Virus record (IMG/VR): IMGVR_UViG_3300044691_000231
Span: 1 to 23,322 of that record
DNA length: 23,322 bases
Source of the DNA: a virus
Direction: 5' to 3' (one strand)
Both the position numbers and the translations under genes were made by a program. The notes beneath the pieces were generated by a model. The model had not been told where the DNA came from. It saw only the letters and a list, made by a program, of their open reading frames with translations, and ran no database searches. Below are positions 7,387-13,773 of this stretch, one piece after another; position 1 is the first letter of the stretch, and each line of letters begins with the position of its first letter.

Positions 7387-7866
7387 ATGCGCGTATTGAG
7401 GACGGCGGTCTTAGGTTTCGTGGTCTGTGCGACGGGCGCATGGAGCGCCGATGTGAACGCGCCGCTCGATGTGCGGCCGACCATCCAGACCGAGATGCAC
7501 CGCGGCTACCTGGCCGCCAACCGCTGCGACATCACGCTGGCGCCGCTCCAGTACGATATCTGCATCGGCCATGTGTCCGACGCCGAGGAGGCCAAGATCT
7601 CCAACGCAGACGCCTTCAACATCGGCCTGTATCTGGCGGCCTGGGGCGTGATGGATCTACACATGAGATCGTCCGCGTCCCTGCCCGACAACAGATTTGC
7701 CCGTGCCGACCTGCCAGCCTCACAGGAGGAAGCCGCTGCTGATTTCCTGATCCTGCGTGGTCTGCAGAAGCGGCTAGGGCTGTCCGACCAGCAAGTTCGC
7801 GGCGGCGCCGGCGCTCTGAACGATGCACTGGCCGACCGTTGGAACTACTGGCTAGGCCGGCGCTAG
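7387..7866 (+). CDS. Predicted secreted protein of unknown function, opposite strand to the tail operon
   Basis: The 159-residue product starts MRVLRTAVLGFVVCATGAWSAD, which reads as a Sec signal peptide with cleavage probably after WSA. The mature part has two Cys (NRC and YDICIG, about 12 residues apart) that could form a disulfide, then helical segments EEAKISNADAFNIGLYLAAW and EEAAADFLILRGLQKRLGL. I do not recognise a family. ATG 7387 is preceded by GGAGGGG at good spacing, and codon use is GC-rich like the neighbours. The gene lies antisense in the gap between the chaperone and tape-measure genes. Its TAG shares CTAG with the stop of the frameshifted chaperone extension. It may be an accessory (moron) gene acting at the host envelope, for example superinfection exclusion, but this is speculation. 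Confidence 0.7.
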   Translation: MRVLRTAVLGFVVCATGAWSADVNAPLDVRPTIQTEMHRGYLAANRCDITLAPLQYDICIGHVSDAEEAKISNADAFNIGLYLAAWGVMDLHMRSSASLPDNRFARADLPASQEEAAADFLILRGLQKRLGLSDQQVRGGAGALNDALADRWNYWLGRR

Positions 7867-8114
7867 AGTTCGCCAAGGGACGGCAGGTGAACCTCTTCCG
7901 CCGCAGATGCGCCAGCCCCTGTCGGCGCCTCGTATCCGAAATAGCCCGCCAGGAACTCTTCGGCCGGGGGAACCTCACGCAGTTCGCGCGAGTAGATGTC
8001 GCGCCAGTCCTGGAGGGTCCCGTTTTCCAGCCAGTACCCCTTGGTTTGGCCGAAGTAGCGGATCAGCTTTCCGAGGATGCGGCCGAAGTCGATGTCGGGG
8101 GCCTCGGCTCCCCC
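7863..8114 (-). CDS. Tail assembly chaperone C-terminal extension, reached by -1 frameshift
   Basis: This frame is -1 relative to 8063-8509 and has no ATG, GTG or TTG that could start it. It reads on from the G-rich repeat as GGAEAPDIDFGRILGKLIRY and later WLENGTLQDWRDIYSREL, ending HLPSLGEL at a TAG at 7863-7865. The dense Trp/Tyr/Phe content and FGRILGKLIRYFG look like real protein. The arrangement copies lambda G and GT, where a -1 slip makes a longer chaperone that binds the tape measure. Three GGGGGA runs spaced 12 bases apart (minus strand, within 8109-8138) are candidate slip sites. None is a canonical XXXYYYZ heptamer, so the exact site is uncertain. The 83 codons counted here begin at the last run. 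The TAG is interlocked with the stop of the plus-strand gene. Confidence 0.72.
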   Translation of the reverse strand, partial: GGAEAPDIDFGRILGKLIRYFGQTKGYWLENGTLQDWRDIYSRELREVPPAEEFLAGYFGYEAPTGAGASAAEEVHLPSLGEL

Positions 8115-8509
8115 TCGGTCTCCCCCTGGTCTTCCCCCGCAGGCTGTCTCACCCAGCCGCCCGACTGAAACCGAGCGACGCTCCAGCCCGCGAGCATCTC
8201 GGCTGGCGTCACCGGCAGGGCGTTGAATTCGTCGACCGTCAGGCCGGGCTCGGCGGCCTTCGCGCAGAGGAACAGCACCGTCGTCAGGTCGCTCATGTCC
8301 TCCGAAGTCAGGGGCGCGGCGGGCGACATCTCGACGCTCTCTACGTCCAGGGCCGAAGGCTTGGTGACCCCCAGCCAGCGCTCCAGGAAGCCGCTGTTTT
8401 GCATCTTCCGCAGCAGCGGATAGGCCTCGATATTGTGAGCGATCGACAGCGGCGGAACCTCGAAGGTGCGACCGCCAAGTTCAAGGGACAGGGTTGCCTT
8501 CTCGCTCAT
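8063..8509 (-). CDS. Tail assembly chaperone, short form (lambda G-like role)
   Basis: This 148-residue protein begins MSEKATLSLELGGRTFEVPP and runs to TSTSAASSES. It lies in the chaperone position, after the tail tube gene and before the tape measure. The visible body has LSIAHNIEAYPLLRKMQNSG, DLTTVLFLCAKAAEPGLTVDEF and MLAGWSVARFQ, a mainly helical pattern common in these chaperones. The C-terminal part contains repeated xGEx units (GED, GET, GEP) coded by the G-rich 12-base repeats where the frameshift probably happens. ATG 8509 overlaps the TGA of the preceding gene as ATGA. It should guide tail tube polymerisation on the tape measure. The function comes from position and the overlapping frame, since sequence families here are poorly conserved. 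Confidence 0.75.
   Translation of the reverse strand: MSEKATLSLELGGRTFEVPPLSIAHNIEAYPLLRKMQNSGFLERWLGVTKPSALDVESVEMSPAAPLTSEDMSDLTTVLFLCAKAAEPGLTVDEFNALPVTPAEMLAGWSVARFQSGGWVRQPAGEDQGETEGEPRPPTSTSAASSES
8110..8138 (-). repeat. Three G5 runs at exact 12-base spacing; candidate frameshift element
   Basis: On the minus strand the G runs lie at 8134-8138, 8122-8126 and 8110-8114. Each follows a codon ending in G and reads G GGG GAR in the zero frame. In the -1 frame each becomes GGG GGA. The Gly-decoding tRNA can re-pair perfectly, while the following Glu codon would not re-pair canonically. The runs directly precede the extension frame. Confidence 0.6.
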
Positions 8510-8880
8510 CCCGTCACCCGGGCTTTGACCCGCTGGGCCGCCTCGCGAATAACGTTCACGCTGTCGAGCTTTTCGACGCCGATCTTGGGCAGGATCAGGT
8601 CTGTCGACAGATACTCATCGGTGAGCTGCCCCAAGGTCTCCAGCAGCGGCAGGCGGTTGAACCTGATCGCCTTGATCCCCTGGTTCTCCAGCGGCGGCAT
8701 GCGAGTCCGGAAGCGGGCCTCGCGGATCTTGCGGCCCACGAACTCGACCTCGCGCCAGACCTCTTCCTCGGAACGCCGAAACGCCGCCTTGATCTTTTCC
8801 ATCGGTACGCCATTGGCGACGTTTTCAAAGATCAGGCGGCGTTCGCTGCCCCGCTTGAGGCGTTCGTCTACTGCTGTCAT
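8506..8880 (-). CDS. Small protein of unknown function between tail tube and chaperone
   Basis: This 124-residue protein is rich in Arg, Lys and Glu and mainly helical by eye. The segment RRLIFENVANGVPMEKIKAA followed by FRRSEEEVWREVEFVG looks like a helix-turn-helix, with IREARFRTRMPPLENQG after it. I do not recognise a family. It may be a phage tail accessory protein, since it fills a slot between the tube and the chaperone, and its TGA overlaps the ATG of the chaperone (ATGA), which suggests tight co-expression. Start ATG 8880 lies 12 bases after the tube gene stop. A DNA-binding role cannot be excluded from the helix-turn-helix-like stretch, but the location argues for a structural or assembly role. 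Confidence 0.7.
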   Translation of the reverse strand: MTAVDERLKRGSERRLIFENVANGVPMEKIKAAFRRSEEEVWREVEFVGRKIREARFRTRMPPLENQGIKAIRFNRLPLLETLGQLTDEYLSTDLILPKIGVEKLDSVNVIREAAQRVKARVTG

Positions 8881-8891
8881 CGGCTGATGTC

Positions 8892-9638
8892 CTAGGCCGC
8901 GTAGGCGAAGCTGAAGGTTCCGAGGTTGTCGGAACTGTCCGTCGCGGCCATGAAGCCGAAGCTCGGCTTGTCGAAGTCGCCTTGCTTGGTGGAGAAGCTG
9001 AAGTCGGTGGCGATGGCGTTGTTGAGCGTCAGCACGTCCTGCTGGGTCCCGTACATGAAGGCCATCACCGCCGTGAACGCGCCGGCCGGCCCCTGGAGGG
9101 CGTTGGCGAGCGCCAGCTTCTCGCCGACCGCAGAGGCGGTGTAGAGATAGCTGATCAGCATGTTGAAAGTCGTATCGGCCGCGGCGAAGGTGTAAACGCC
9201 TGCTGAGACGGAATACTGGCCGGTTGTCGGCGAAGAGGCGACACGGGTGTAGACGGTTCCGTCGGTCTTCATCACGCCTAGGTCGGTCGTCCAGGTGGCG
9301 CTATTGGTGACCGTGATCTGATAGGGCGTCGTAGGGACGGTTCCAGCTTCCTTATCCGCCTGGAGAATCTGACCTGAGGACCCGGAGGCGTTGAACAGGT
9401 AGTCGCCCAGCATGCGGACGTTGGGGGCGCCCATGCTCACCTTGCCGGTGATCGACATCTCGCCGGCCGCGATCGCGACGGCGAACTTCTTCTCGCCGAA
9501 GAGTTCCTTCGTCGCCTGCTTGAAGTCGATCGACATGTCCTGCTGCACATAGGTGCGCGCGGGCGTCGGGTTCGAGACGTTGTTGATGCCGAAAAAGCGG
9601 CCGGCGCCGAAGGTCGGCTTTCCGTTGACTGCGGGCAT
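8892..9638 (-). CDS. Major tail tube protein
   Basis: The 248-residue protein begins MPAVNGKPTFGAGRFFGINN and contains TYVQQDMSIDFKQATKELFG then EKKFAVAIAAGEMSITGKVS. This pattern is common in tail tube proteins of long-tailed phages. Residues about 100-169 hold a beta module (TVPTTPYQITVTNSATW, QYSVSAGVYTFAAADT), and LQGPAGAFTAVMAFMYGTQQ follows. The C-terminus (DFSFSTKQGDFDKPSFGFMA, FSFAYAA) ends in beta strands. It should polymerise as the tube between connector and tip. ATG 9638 has GAGGA about 8 bases upstream. The same module recurs in the connector gene at 11386-11595. Confidence 0.82.
   Translation of the reverse strand: MPAVNGKPTFGAGRFFGINNVSNPTPARTYVQQDMSIDFKQATKELFGEKKFAVAIAAGEMSITGKVSMGAPNVRMLGDYLFNASGSSGQILQADKEAGTVPTTPYQITVTNSATWTTDLGVMKTDGTVYTRVASSPTTGQYSVSAGVYTFAAADTTFNMLISYLYTASAVGEKLALANALQGPAGAFTAVMAFMYGTQQDVLTLNNAIATDFSFSTKQGDFDKPSFGFMAATDSSDNLGTFSFAYAA
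9132..9341 (-). repeat. Beta-module copy in the tail tube protein, related to 11386-11595
   Basis: Residues 100-169 read TVPTTPYQITVTNSATW and VYTRVASSPTTGQYSVSAG then VYTFAAADT. The copy in the connector protein has the same skeleton: TVPATPFQVTVTQAATF, VRVASGPTVGQYSVSAAG and VYTFAAADT. The two copies match by eye along their whole length, with short length changes. Confidence 0.82.
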
Positions 9639-9643
9639 GGTGC

Positions 9644-10012
9644 TTAATCCTCAGCGGGGGCGGACGGGGCCGCGGTTTCGGGTTGCGATGGCGGGGACGC
9701 CTTGGCGGGCGACTTGGCAGGCTTCGGCGTCAGCGGTTCTGCATCCGCGGCGTCGAGGCGGCCGATGAGGTCGGTCTTCGCGGCGAAGGCCTGGTTATAG
9801 GCCTCGGTGTCTCGGGCAATGTCGCCGGTGGCGATCTTCTCGGCGAACCACGCGGCCACGGTATCGGCAGCGGCGCCCTTCGCGGCGTCGAGACGCTCGA
9901 CCAGGTCGTCCTTTGCCTGGATCGCTTGGTCGTGGGCGGCATCGTTGCGGGAGAGCGGTCCGGTCGCCATCTTTTCGGCGAACCAGACGCTGACCAGGTC
10001 GGCGTTCGACAT
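9644..10012 (-). CDS. Small protein with two internal repeats and a Pro/Ala-rich tail
   Basis: This 122-residue protein is built from two related 38-residue units. Residues 7-44 read VSVWFAEKMATGPLSR and residues 52-89 read VAAWFAEKIATGDIAR. Both end in a DL-x-x-RLDAA block. The C-terminal 30 residues are rich in Pro, Ala, Lys and Ser (PLTPKPAKSPAK), probably disordered. I do not recognise a family. It sits between the probable tail terminator and the tail tube, so it may be a tail structural or assembly protein. ATG 10012 is preceded by AAGGA at 8 bases, and the TAA is just before the ribosome binding site region of the tube gene. The internal duplication is visible in DNA as well as protein. 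Confidence 0.78.
   Translation of the reverse strand: MSNADLVSVWFAEKMATGPLSRNDAAHDQAIQAKDDLVERLDAAKGAAADTVAAWFAEKIATGDIARDTEAYNQAFAAKTDLIGRLDAADAEPLTPKPAKSPAKASPPSQPETAAPSAPAED
9746..9994 (-). repeat. Internal tandem duplication (two 114-bp units) in the protein at 9644-10012
   Basis: The first unit is 9881-9994 and the second 9746-9859, offset 135 bases. They share WFAEK[MI]ATG, then an AK-x-DL-x-x-RLDAA end. The match is at protein level with recognisable DNA similarity around the WFAEK codons. Confidence 0.8.
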
Positions 10013-10037
10013 GGGGACAGTCCTTCTTGGGTGCGGC

Positions 10038-10676
10038 TCAGAGGCCGGGATCGAGCGTGATGCGCACCGGGATGCGGGAAATGCCTTGGCCGCCCTGGTC
10101 GCCCGGCGAATAGTCGCTGTGACCCTCGATCCGGCACCAGTAGACGAGGCCCCCGATTGTGTAGCGGGCGTCGCCGTAGACTTCGGGCGTAAAGGCCGTC
10201 CGCACCATCCGGTCGAGATTGCTCAGCGCCTCGTCGGGGATCGCGTCCGGGTCCTTGCCGGCCTGGCTGTAGATCCAGACTTCGCAGTCCAGCGTGGTGA
10301 TCTGCTGGTGGCCGGAATACTCGTCGTGCGTGCCGATGCGGCGCAGGAACAACGCCGGCTGGGCGGTGACCTGCGACCAGTGCTGGACGCGCCGGCCCGT
10401 GGTCAGGAACCCGGTCTTGAACTGCGCTGTCGTTCCGTTGGCGGCCAGCGCCGACGAAAGCGTCACCGTGCCCGCGCCTGCATTGAGCGACAGGATCGTC
10501 GCGCCGCGAGGGACGCCCGGCCCGAACACCGGCAGGCCGGCGAACAGCCCCGTGAAGTTGCTGACGTTCGCCAGCGTGGCGGTGGTCGCCGTGGCGTCGG
10601 CGGTGAACGGCAGGGTGGCCGCCGCCTGGAGGTGGGCGAACAGCGCCGCCATCACCGGTTCGAAGGCGCTGCTCAT
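10038..10676 (-). CDS. Probable tail terminator / minor tail protein with an inserted beta module
   Basis: The 212-residue protein starts MSSAFEPVMAALFAHLQAAA and, after an insert, continues RRVQHWSQVTAQPALFLRRI, CEVWIYSQAGKDPDAIPDEA, LSNLDRMVRTAFTPEVYGDA, and ends RIPVRITLDPGL. Position after gp10-like and before the tube suggests the tail terminator or tail-to-head joining protein. That role is inference from order. Residues about 22-89 hold a beta module (NVSNFTGLFAGLPVFGPGVP, VTLSSALAANG) that breaks an otherwise helical N-terminus. ATG 10676 overlaps the TGA of the gp10-like gene as ATGA. Without the module the protein would be close to 145 residues, a usual length for this class. Confidence 0.66.
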   Translation of the reverse strand: MSSAFEPVMAALFAHLQAAATLPFTADATATTATLANVSNFTGLFAGLPVFGPGVPRGATILSLNAGAGTVTLSSALAANGTTAQFKTGFLTTGRRVQHWSQVTAQPALFLRRIGTHDEYSGHQQITTLDCEVWIYSQAGKDPDAIPDEALSNLDRMVRTAFTPEVYGDARYTIGGLVYWCRIEGHSDYSPGDQGGQGISRIPVRITLDPGL

Positions 10677-11176
10677 CCGTTCGCCTCAGTCGCAGCCTTG
10701 GCGACGACAGCCTCCAGCCTGGCGATGATCTCCGGCGCCATCTCCGCCAGCGGGCCGCGCTCGAACGCGTATTCCGCGATGTCCGGCGTGCGTGTATAGG
10801 CGTCGACCATAACCATCTCGGGCTCGGCCAGCTTCGTTGACCAGTAGTGATCCAGCTTCATGCTGTGGGCCGCGACCTTGGTCGCCCGGTGGGCGCCGTA
10901 TTCCAGCGCGCCGGCCTTCGCGAAATCCTGCGATCCTTTGGTCCCGGCGATGTCGATCTGGCCGGTGATGCGGTTCGGATCGGTGAACAGCCGGGCGCGT
11001 TCCTGGCTGCGCAGGGCCCCGGTGCGATCTGGCGTCACAGATTCAATGCGGGCGAGGAGTTCCAACGTCAGCGCGTCGACCTCGACGCGGAGATCGCTGT
11101 AAAGCACGTCCGGAAAGGTCTCGAAGAGCAGCTCGACCTTGCGGGCGTCGGTGATATTGGCGTGGATCGCGTCCAT
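10673..11176 (-). CDS. HK97 gp10-like head-tail / tail protein
   Basis: The 167-residue product fits the HK97 gp10-like family. It has a helical N-terminus (ELLFETFPDVLYSDLRVEVD), then TPDRTGALRSQERARL, then a GALEYGAH segment, and a helical end MAPEIIARLEAVVAKAATEA. The TGxLRxS-like block followed by EYGxH is characteristic of this family, which acts in head-tail joining or as a minor tail component. The start ATG 11176 overlaps the TGA of the connector gene (ATGA), and the stop overlaps the ATG of the next gene in the same way. The three genes therefore look translationally coupled. Confidence 0.8.
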   Translation of the reverse strand: MDAIHANITDARKVELLFETFPDVLYSDLRVEVDALTLELLARIESVTPDRTGALRSQERARLFTDPNRITGQIDIAGTKGSQDFAKAGALEYGAHRATKVAAHSMKLDHYWSTKLAEPEMVMVDAYTRTPDIAEYAFERGPLAEMAPEIIARLEAVVAKAATEANG

Positions 11177-12075
11177 CAGGAGACGACGGGTACTTTGTAG
11201 TTGTCGAGCATCCCGGCGATGCTGGGTGGGAAGGGCCCGGCCTGTCCCGGCGCGCCGCCGAACCAGAATCGCTCGGTGCCGAGGCCGGGGGTGTCCCGCT
11301 GGATCAGCGACGGGTCCCGGCCCTTGGCTCGGAAGCGCGCCGTGATCAGTTGCAGCGTCGCGTCGACGAGATCGCTGGGAACGCTAATCGTGGCATAGGC
11401 GAAGGTTAGCGCCTTGCTGGTATCTGCTGCGGCGAAGGTGTAAACCCCGGCCGCGCTCACGCTGTACTGACCGACCGTCGGGCCGGACGCGACGCGCACC
11501 AGAGGCAAGCCCGATGAGACGTAGCTGACCTGCTGGTCGCAGGAGAACGTCGCGGCTTGGGTCACGGTCACCTGGAATGGCGTCGCCGGGACGGTATGCG
11601 CCTCGCTCACCGCGGCGCCGTAGCCGCCCGAGTACCGCACTGCGACCGGGAGCGCTTCCCAGGCGCTGACTGTGCCGGTGTCCGAATTCAGGCGGTAGAT
11701 CTCTCCGGTGGCGTAGTCGACCCGAAAGTCGGTGTTCTCGACCAAGCTCAGCGGCGCGTTTTGGCCGACCAGGCTGATGACCACTGACGTGACCGCCAGG
11801 ACCGGCCAGCGGCTGAGCTGGAGCACGCATTGGCCGTTGGGGACCTGATAGCGGGCGCGACGGATGTCAAACAGGTCTTGCACGAACTCGGGCGCGAACA
11901 CCCGGTTGGTGTCGTTCATCACCGCGCTGGACACCTGACCCAGGGCGCGCGTCAGCCAAGCATCGTTCCCCGTGTCGCCGGCGTCGACTTCGAGTTCGTC
12001 CTTCACCGTCGCGAGATCGGTCAGGTTGTAACTGGCCGCCGAGGAAAGCACGGTCGTGATGGGCTCGTTGCTCAT
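11176..12075 (-). CDS. gp6-like head-tail connector with an inserted beta module
   Basis: The 299-residue product has the N-terminal LTDLATVKDELEVDAGDTGN helix pair, then WLTRALGQVSSAVMNDTNRV and VLQLSRWPVLAVTSVVISLV. It continues with GEIYRLNSDTGTVSAWEALP and VAVRYSGGYG, then SVPSDLVDATLQLITARFRA and the DTPGLG end region. These are hallmarks of the HK97 gp6-like connector family. Between RYSGGYG and SVPSDL, where other members have a short loop, a 70-residue beta module is inserted (residues 161-230). The connector ring sits below the portal and accepts the tail. ATG 12075 follows the stop of the small Cys protein by 12 bases. Confidence 0.82.
   Translation of the reverse strand: MSNEPITTVLSSAASYNLTDLATVKDELEVDAGDTGNDAWLTRALGQVSSAVMNDTNRVFAPEFVQDLFDIRRARYQVPNGQCVLQLSRWPVLAVTSVVISLVGQNAPLSLVENTDFRVDYATGEIYRLNSDTGTVSAWEALPVAVRYSGGYGAAVSEAHTVPATPFQVTVTQAATFSCDQQVSYVSSGLPLVRVASGPTVGQYSVSAAGVYTFAAADTSKALTFAYATISVPSDLVDATLQLITARFRAKGRDPSLIQRDTPGLGTERFWFGGAPGQAGPFPPSIAGMLDNYKVPVVS
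11386..11595 (-). repeat. Beta-module copy in the connector, related to 9132-9341
   Basis: Residues 161-230 of the connector (TVPATPFQVTVTQAATF to TFAYATI) align with residues 100-169 of the tail tube protein. Shared blocks are TVP-x-TP-[FY]-Q-[VI]-TVT, VASxPTxGQYSVSA and VYTFAAADT. The copy falls exactly between the GGYG strand and the VPSDLVDA helix of the connector family. Confidence 0.82.
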
Positions 12076-12087
12076 TGCCGCGCTCCC

Positions 12088-12345
12088 TCAGTCATCGAAT
12101 GGGGGCGGCGGTGGCGGCTTCGAGGGGTCGCCCACCTCGTACCATCGCCCCTGCGGGCCGCAATAATCGAAGATCGTTGCCCACCAGCCGAAAACGCTGC
12201 GCTGGCTTTCGGCGCGGTTCGTGACGCGTAGGCGCGGCTCTTGGGCGCCCACCAAAAGTTCGGCGCGCGTCGGTGGCGCCCACTTCCGAGGCGATGCGCA
12301 ATAATAGCCGCGCTGATAGAATTGGCAGTCCGTGCAGAGGCGCAT
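12088..12345 (-). CDS. Small cysteine-containing phage protein
   Basis: This 85-residue protein starts MRLCTDCQFYQRGYYCASPR and has a later FDYCGPQGRWYEVGDP. The pattern of C-x-x-C, then C-x-x-P, then CGPxGxW[YF]E, resembles a widespread small phage protein with probable zinc-binding Cys residues. C4, C7 and C16 plus C62 are candidate ligands. A run of prolines precedes the FDD end. Its ATG overlaps the TGA of the GDP-mannose dehydratase gene as ATGA. It lies just before the connector gene, but no function is known to me. The zinc-ribbon idea is inference from the Cys spacing. Confidence 0.68.
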   Translation of the reverse strand: MRLCTDCQFYQRGYYCASPRKWAPPTRAELLVGAQEPRLRVTNRAESQRSVFGWWATIFDYCGPQGRWYEVGDPSKPPPPPPFDD

Positions 12346-13634
12346 CAGGCGGCGGCTTGTTGCGCGCTGGCCTCGACGGCGTAGTCGTCCGCGGGGTCAT
12401 AGGGCCGACTGTTGAGGCCAACGAGGACGCTGCCCTTCTTCAGGACGAACCAGTGCGGCGTGCCGGCCTCGACGGTGTAGAGCTTGCCGATCTGCATCGG
12501 CACGGTCTCCTCCGGAATGCCCAGGACCATGTCGCCCTCGCCTTCCGATAGGATGAACAGTTCGTCCTTCTTGGCGTGGTAGTGGCCGCCGATCACCGTG
12601 TCTTCCTTGACCGTGAGCACCTTGCCTTCCGGAAAGCTCTGAAGGTCCCGTCGCTCGTCGCTGTGAAACGTCGGCGTCGGCGCGAGCTTCGCGATCTCTG
12701 CGTCGACCATGATCCCGACCAGTTCGGCGAACTTGACCTTGGGCTCGAAGCCCAAAACCCGCTTGGATTTGCTGGCGTCGCCGCAGAGTAGGTCGACCTC
12801 TGCCGGGCGGGTTAGGTCATGGTCGTAGTCGACATGAGCGCGCCACTCAGCGATCCCGGCGTGCGCGAAGGCGGCCTCGACGAACTCCTCGACCGAGCGG
12901 GTCTCGCCGGTGGCGATCACGAAGTCGTCCGGCTCCGGATGCTGCATGATCCGCCAGATCCATTCGACGTACTCGGGCGCGTAGCCCCAATCGCGCTTGG
13001 CCGAGAGGTTGCCCAGCACCAGCTTGTCGCGGGCGCCGGTTGCAATCTCGGCAACCGCCTTACAGACCTTGCGGCTGAGGAAGGCTTCGCCGCGGCGCGG
13101 GCTCTCGTGGTTGAACAGGATGCCGCAGGAAACCCGGGTTCCGTAGGCTTCTCGCCAGACCTTGGCGAGGTGAAAGGCGGAGACCTTGGACGCGCCATAG
13201 GGTGAGCGCGGATAGAAGGCGGTCGTCTCGGTCTGCGGCGTCTCTTGCACGCGCCCGAACATCTCGCTGGAACAGGCCTGGTAGATCCTGGCATCGAGCC
13301 CAAGGGTCCGGCAGCTTTCCAGGATGCGCAGCAGGCCCCCGGCGTTGATGTCCTGCGTCACCTCGGGGTGATCGTAGCTATCGCGGACCTGCGACATGCC
13401 CGCGAGGTTGTAGATCTCGTCGGGCTGGACCGCCTGCAGGATGCGGAACAGGCTGGGCCCGTCCGTCATGTCCCCGGTGTGCAGCATGATCTGGTCGCGG
13501 ATCGCCGCAAGGTTCGAGAGGTTGGGCTGTGAGACGCGGCGCACCATGCCGTGCACGTCGTAGCCCTTGGAGAGGAGCAGCTCGGCTAGGTAACTGCCGT
13601 CCTGCCCCGAAATTCCAGTGATGAAGGCACGCAT
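12345..13634 (-). CDS. GDP-mannose 4,6-dehydratase fused to a cupin domain
   Basis: The 429-residue protein starts at ATG 13634, MRAFITGISGQDGSYLAE, with AGAGGA about 7 bases upstream. An upstream in-frame start at 13682 lacks such support. The first about 320 residues are a GDP-mannose 4,6-dehydratase. The GISGQDG loop binds NADP, CSSEMFG holds the catalytic Ser region, YGASK is the Tyr-x3-Lys pair, and RDWGYAPEYVEWIWRIMQ is a family motif. It would convert GDP-mannose to GDP-4-keto-6-deoxymannose. Residues about 322-407 are a cupin: HYHAKKDE with E following gives HxH(x4)E, and AGTPHW supplies the last His. The cupin could isomerise or shape the keto-sugar product, which is inference. It lies with the glycosyltransferase gene inside the head module. 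Confidence 0.86.
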   Translation of the reverse strand: MRAFITGISGQDGSYLAELLLSKGYDVHGMVRRVSQPNLSNLAAIRDQIMLHTGDMTDGPSLFRILQAVQPDEIYNLAGMSQVRDSYDHPEVTQDINAGGLLRILESCRTLGLDARIYQACSSEMFGRVQETPQTETTAFYPRSPYGASKVSAFHLAKVWREAYGTRVSCGILFNHESPRRGEAFLSRKVCKAVAEIATGARDKLVLGNLSAKRDWGYAPEYVEWIWRIMQHPEPDDFVIATGETRSVEEFVEAAFAHAGIAEWRAHVDYDHDLTRPAEVDLLCGDASKSKRVLGFEPKVKFAELVGIMVDAEIAKLAPTPTFHSDERRDLQSFPEGKVLTVKEDTVIGGHYHAKKDELFILSEGEGDMVLGIPEETVPMQIGKLYTVEAGTPHWFVLKKGSVLVGLNSRPYDPADDYAVEASAQQAAA

Positions 13635-13640
13635 CGGTAA

Positions 13641-13656
13641 TCCTCTGTCGGGAGGG
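13641..13656 (-). repeat. Leader repeat copy 1 upstream of the GDP-mannose dehydratase gene
   Basis: TCCTCTGTCGGGAGGG (plus strand) is identical to 14940-14955. On the minus strand it carries the AGAGGA ribosome binding site of the downstream gene. An 11-base GTCGGCCCGGG also repeats, at 13723-13733 and 14968-14978. Confidence 0.82.
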
Positions 13657-13666
13657 TGGGGTCGAC

Positions 13667-13690
13667 GGGACCGGACCGACATCCGGTCCC
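13667..13690 (-). other. Intergenic hairpin with 9-bp stem
   Basis: GGGACCGGA and TCCGGTCCC pair perfectly around a 6-base loop. No U-tract follows on the minus strand, so it is not a standard intrinsic terminator. It resembles the hairpin at 15722-15747, which shares the GGGACCGG/CCGGTCCC arms. It may stabilise or define mRNA ends, which is inference. Confidence 0.7.
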
Positions 13691-13741
13691 ATCTGGTCAG
13701 CGCTGACGTGTCGTCCCAGGAGGTCGGCCCGGGTTCCTTGC

Positions 13742-13768
13742 GGCCTGGCTCCGGCTAACCGGAGGGCC
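13742..13768 (-). other. Hairpin just after the methyltransferase-like/glycosyltransferase stop
   Basis: CTCCGG and CCGGAG form a 6-bp stem with loop CTAA. Outer GGCC segments can pair across a 3-base bulge. It starts 6 bases after the TGA at 13774-13776. No U-run follows on the minus strand. Confidence 0.5.
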
Positions 13769-13773
13769 TTTGC

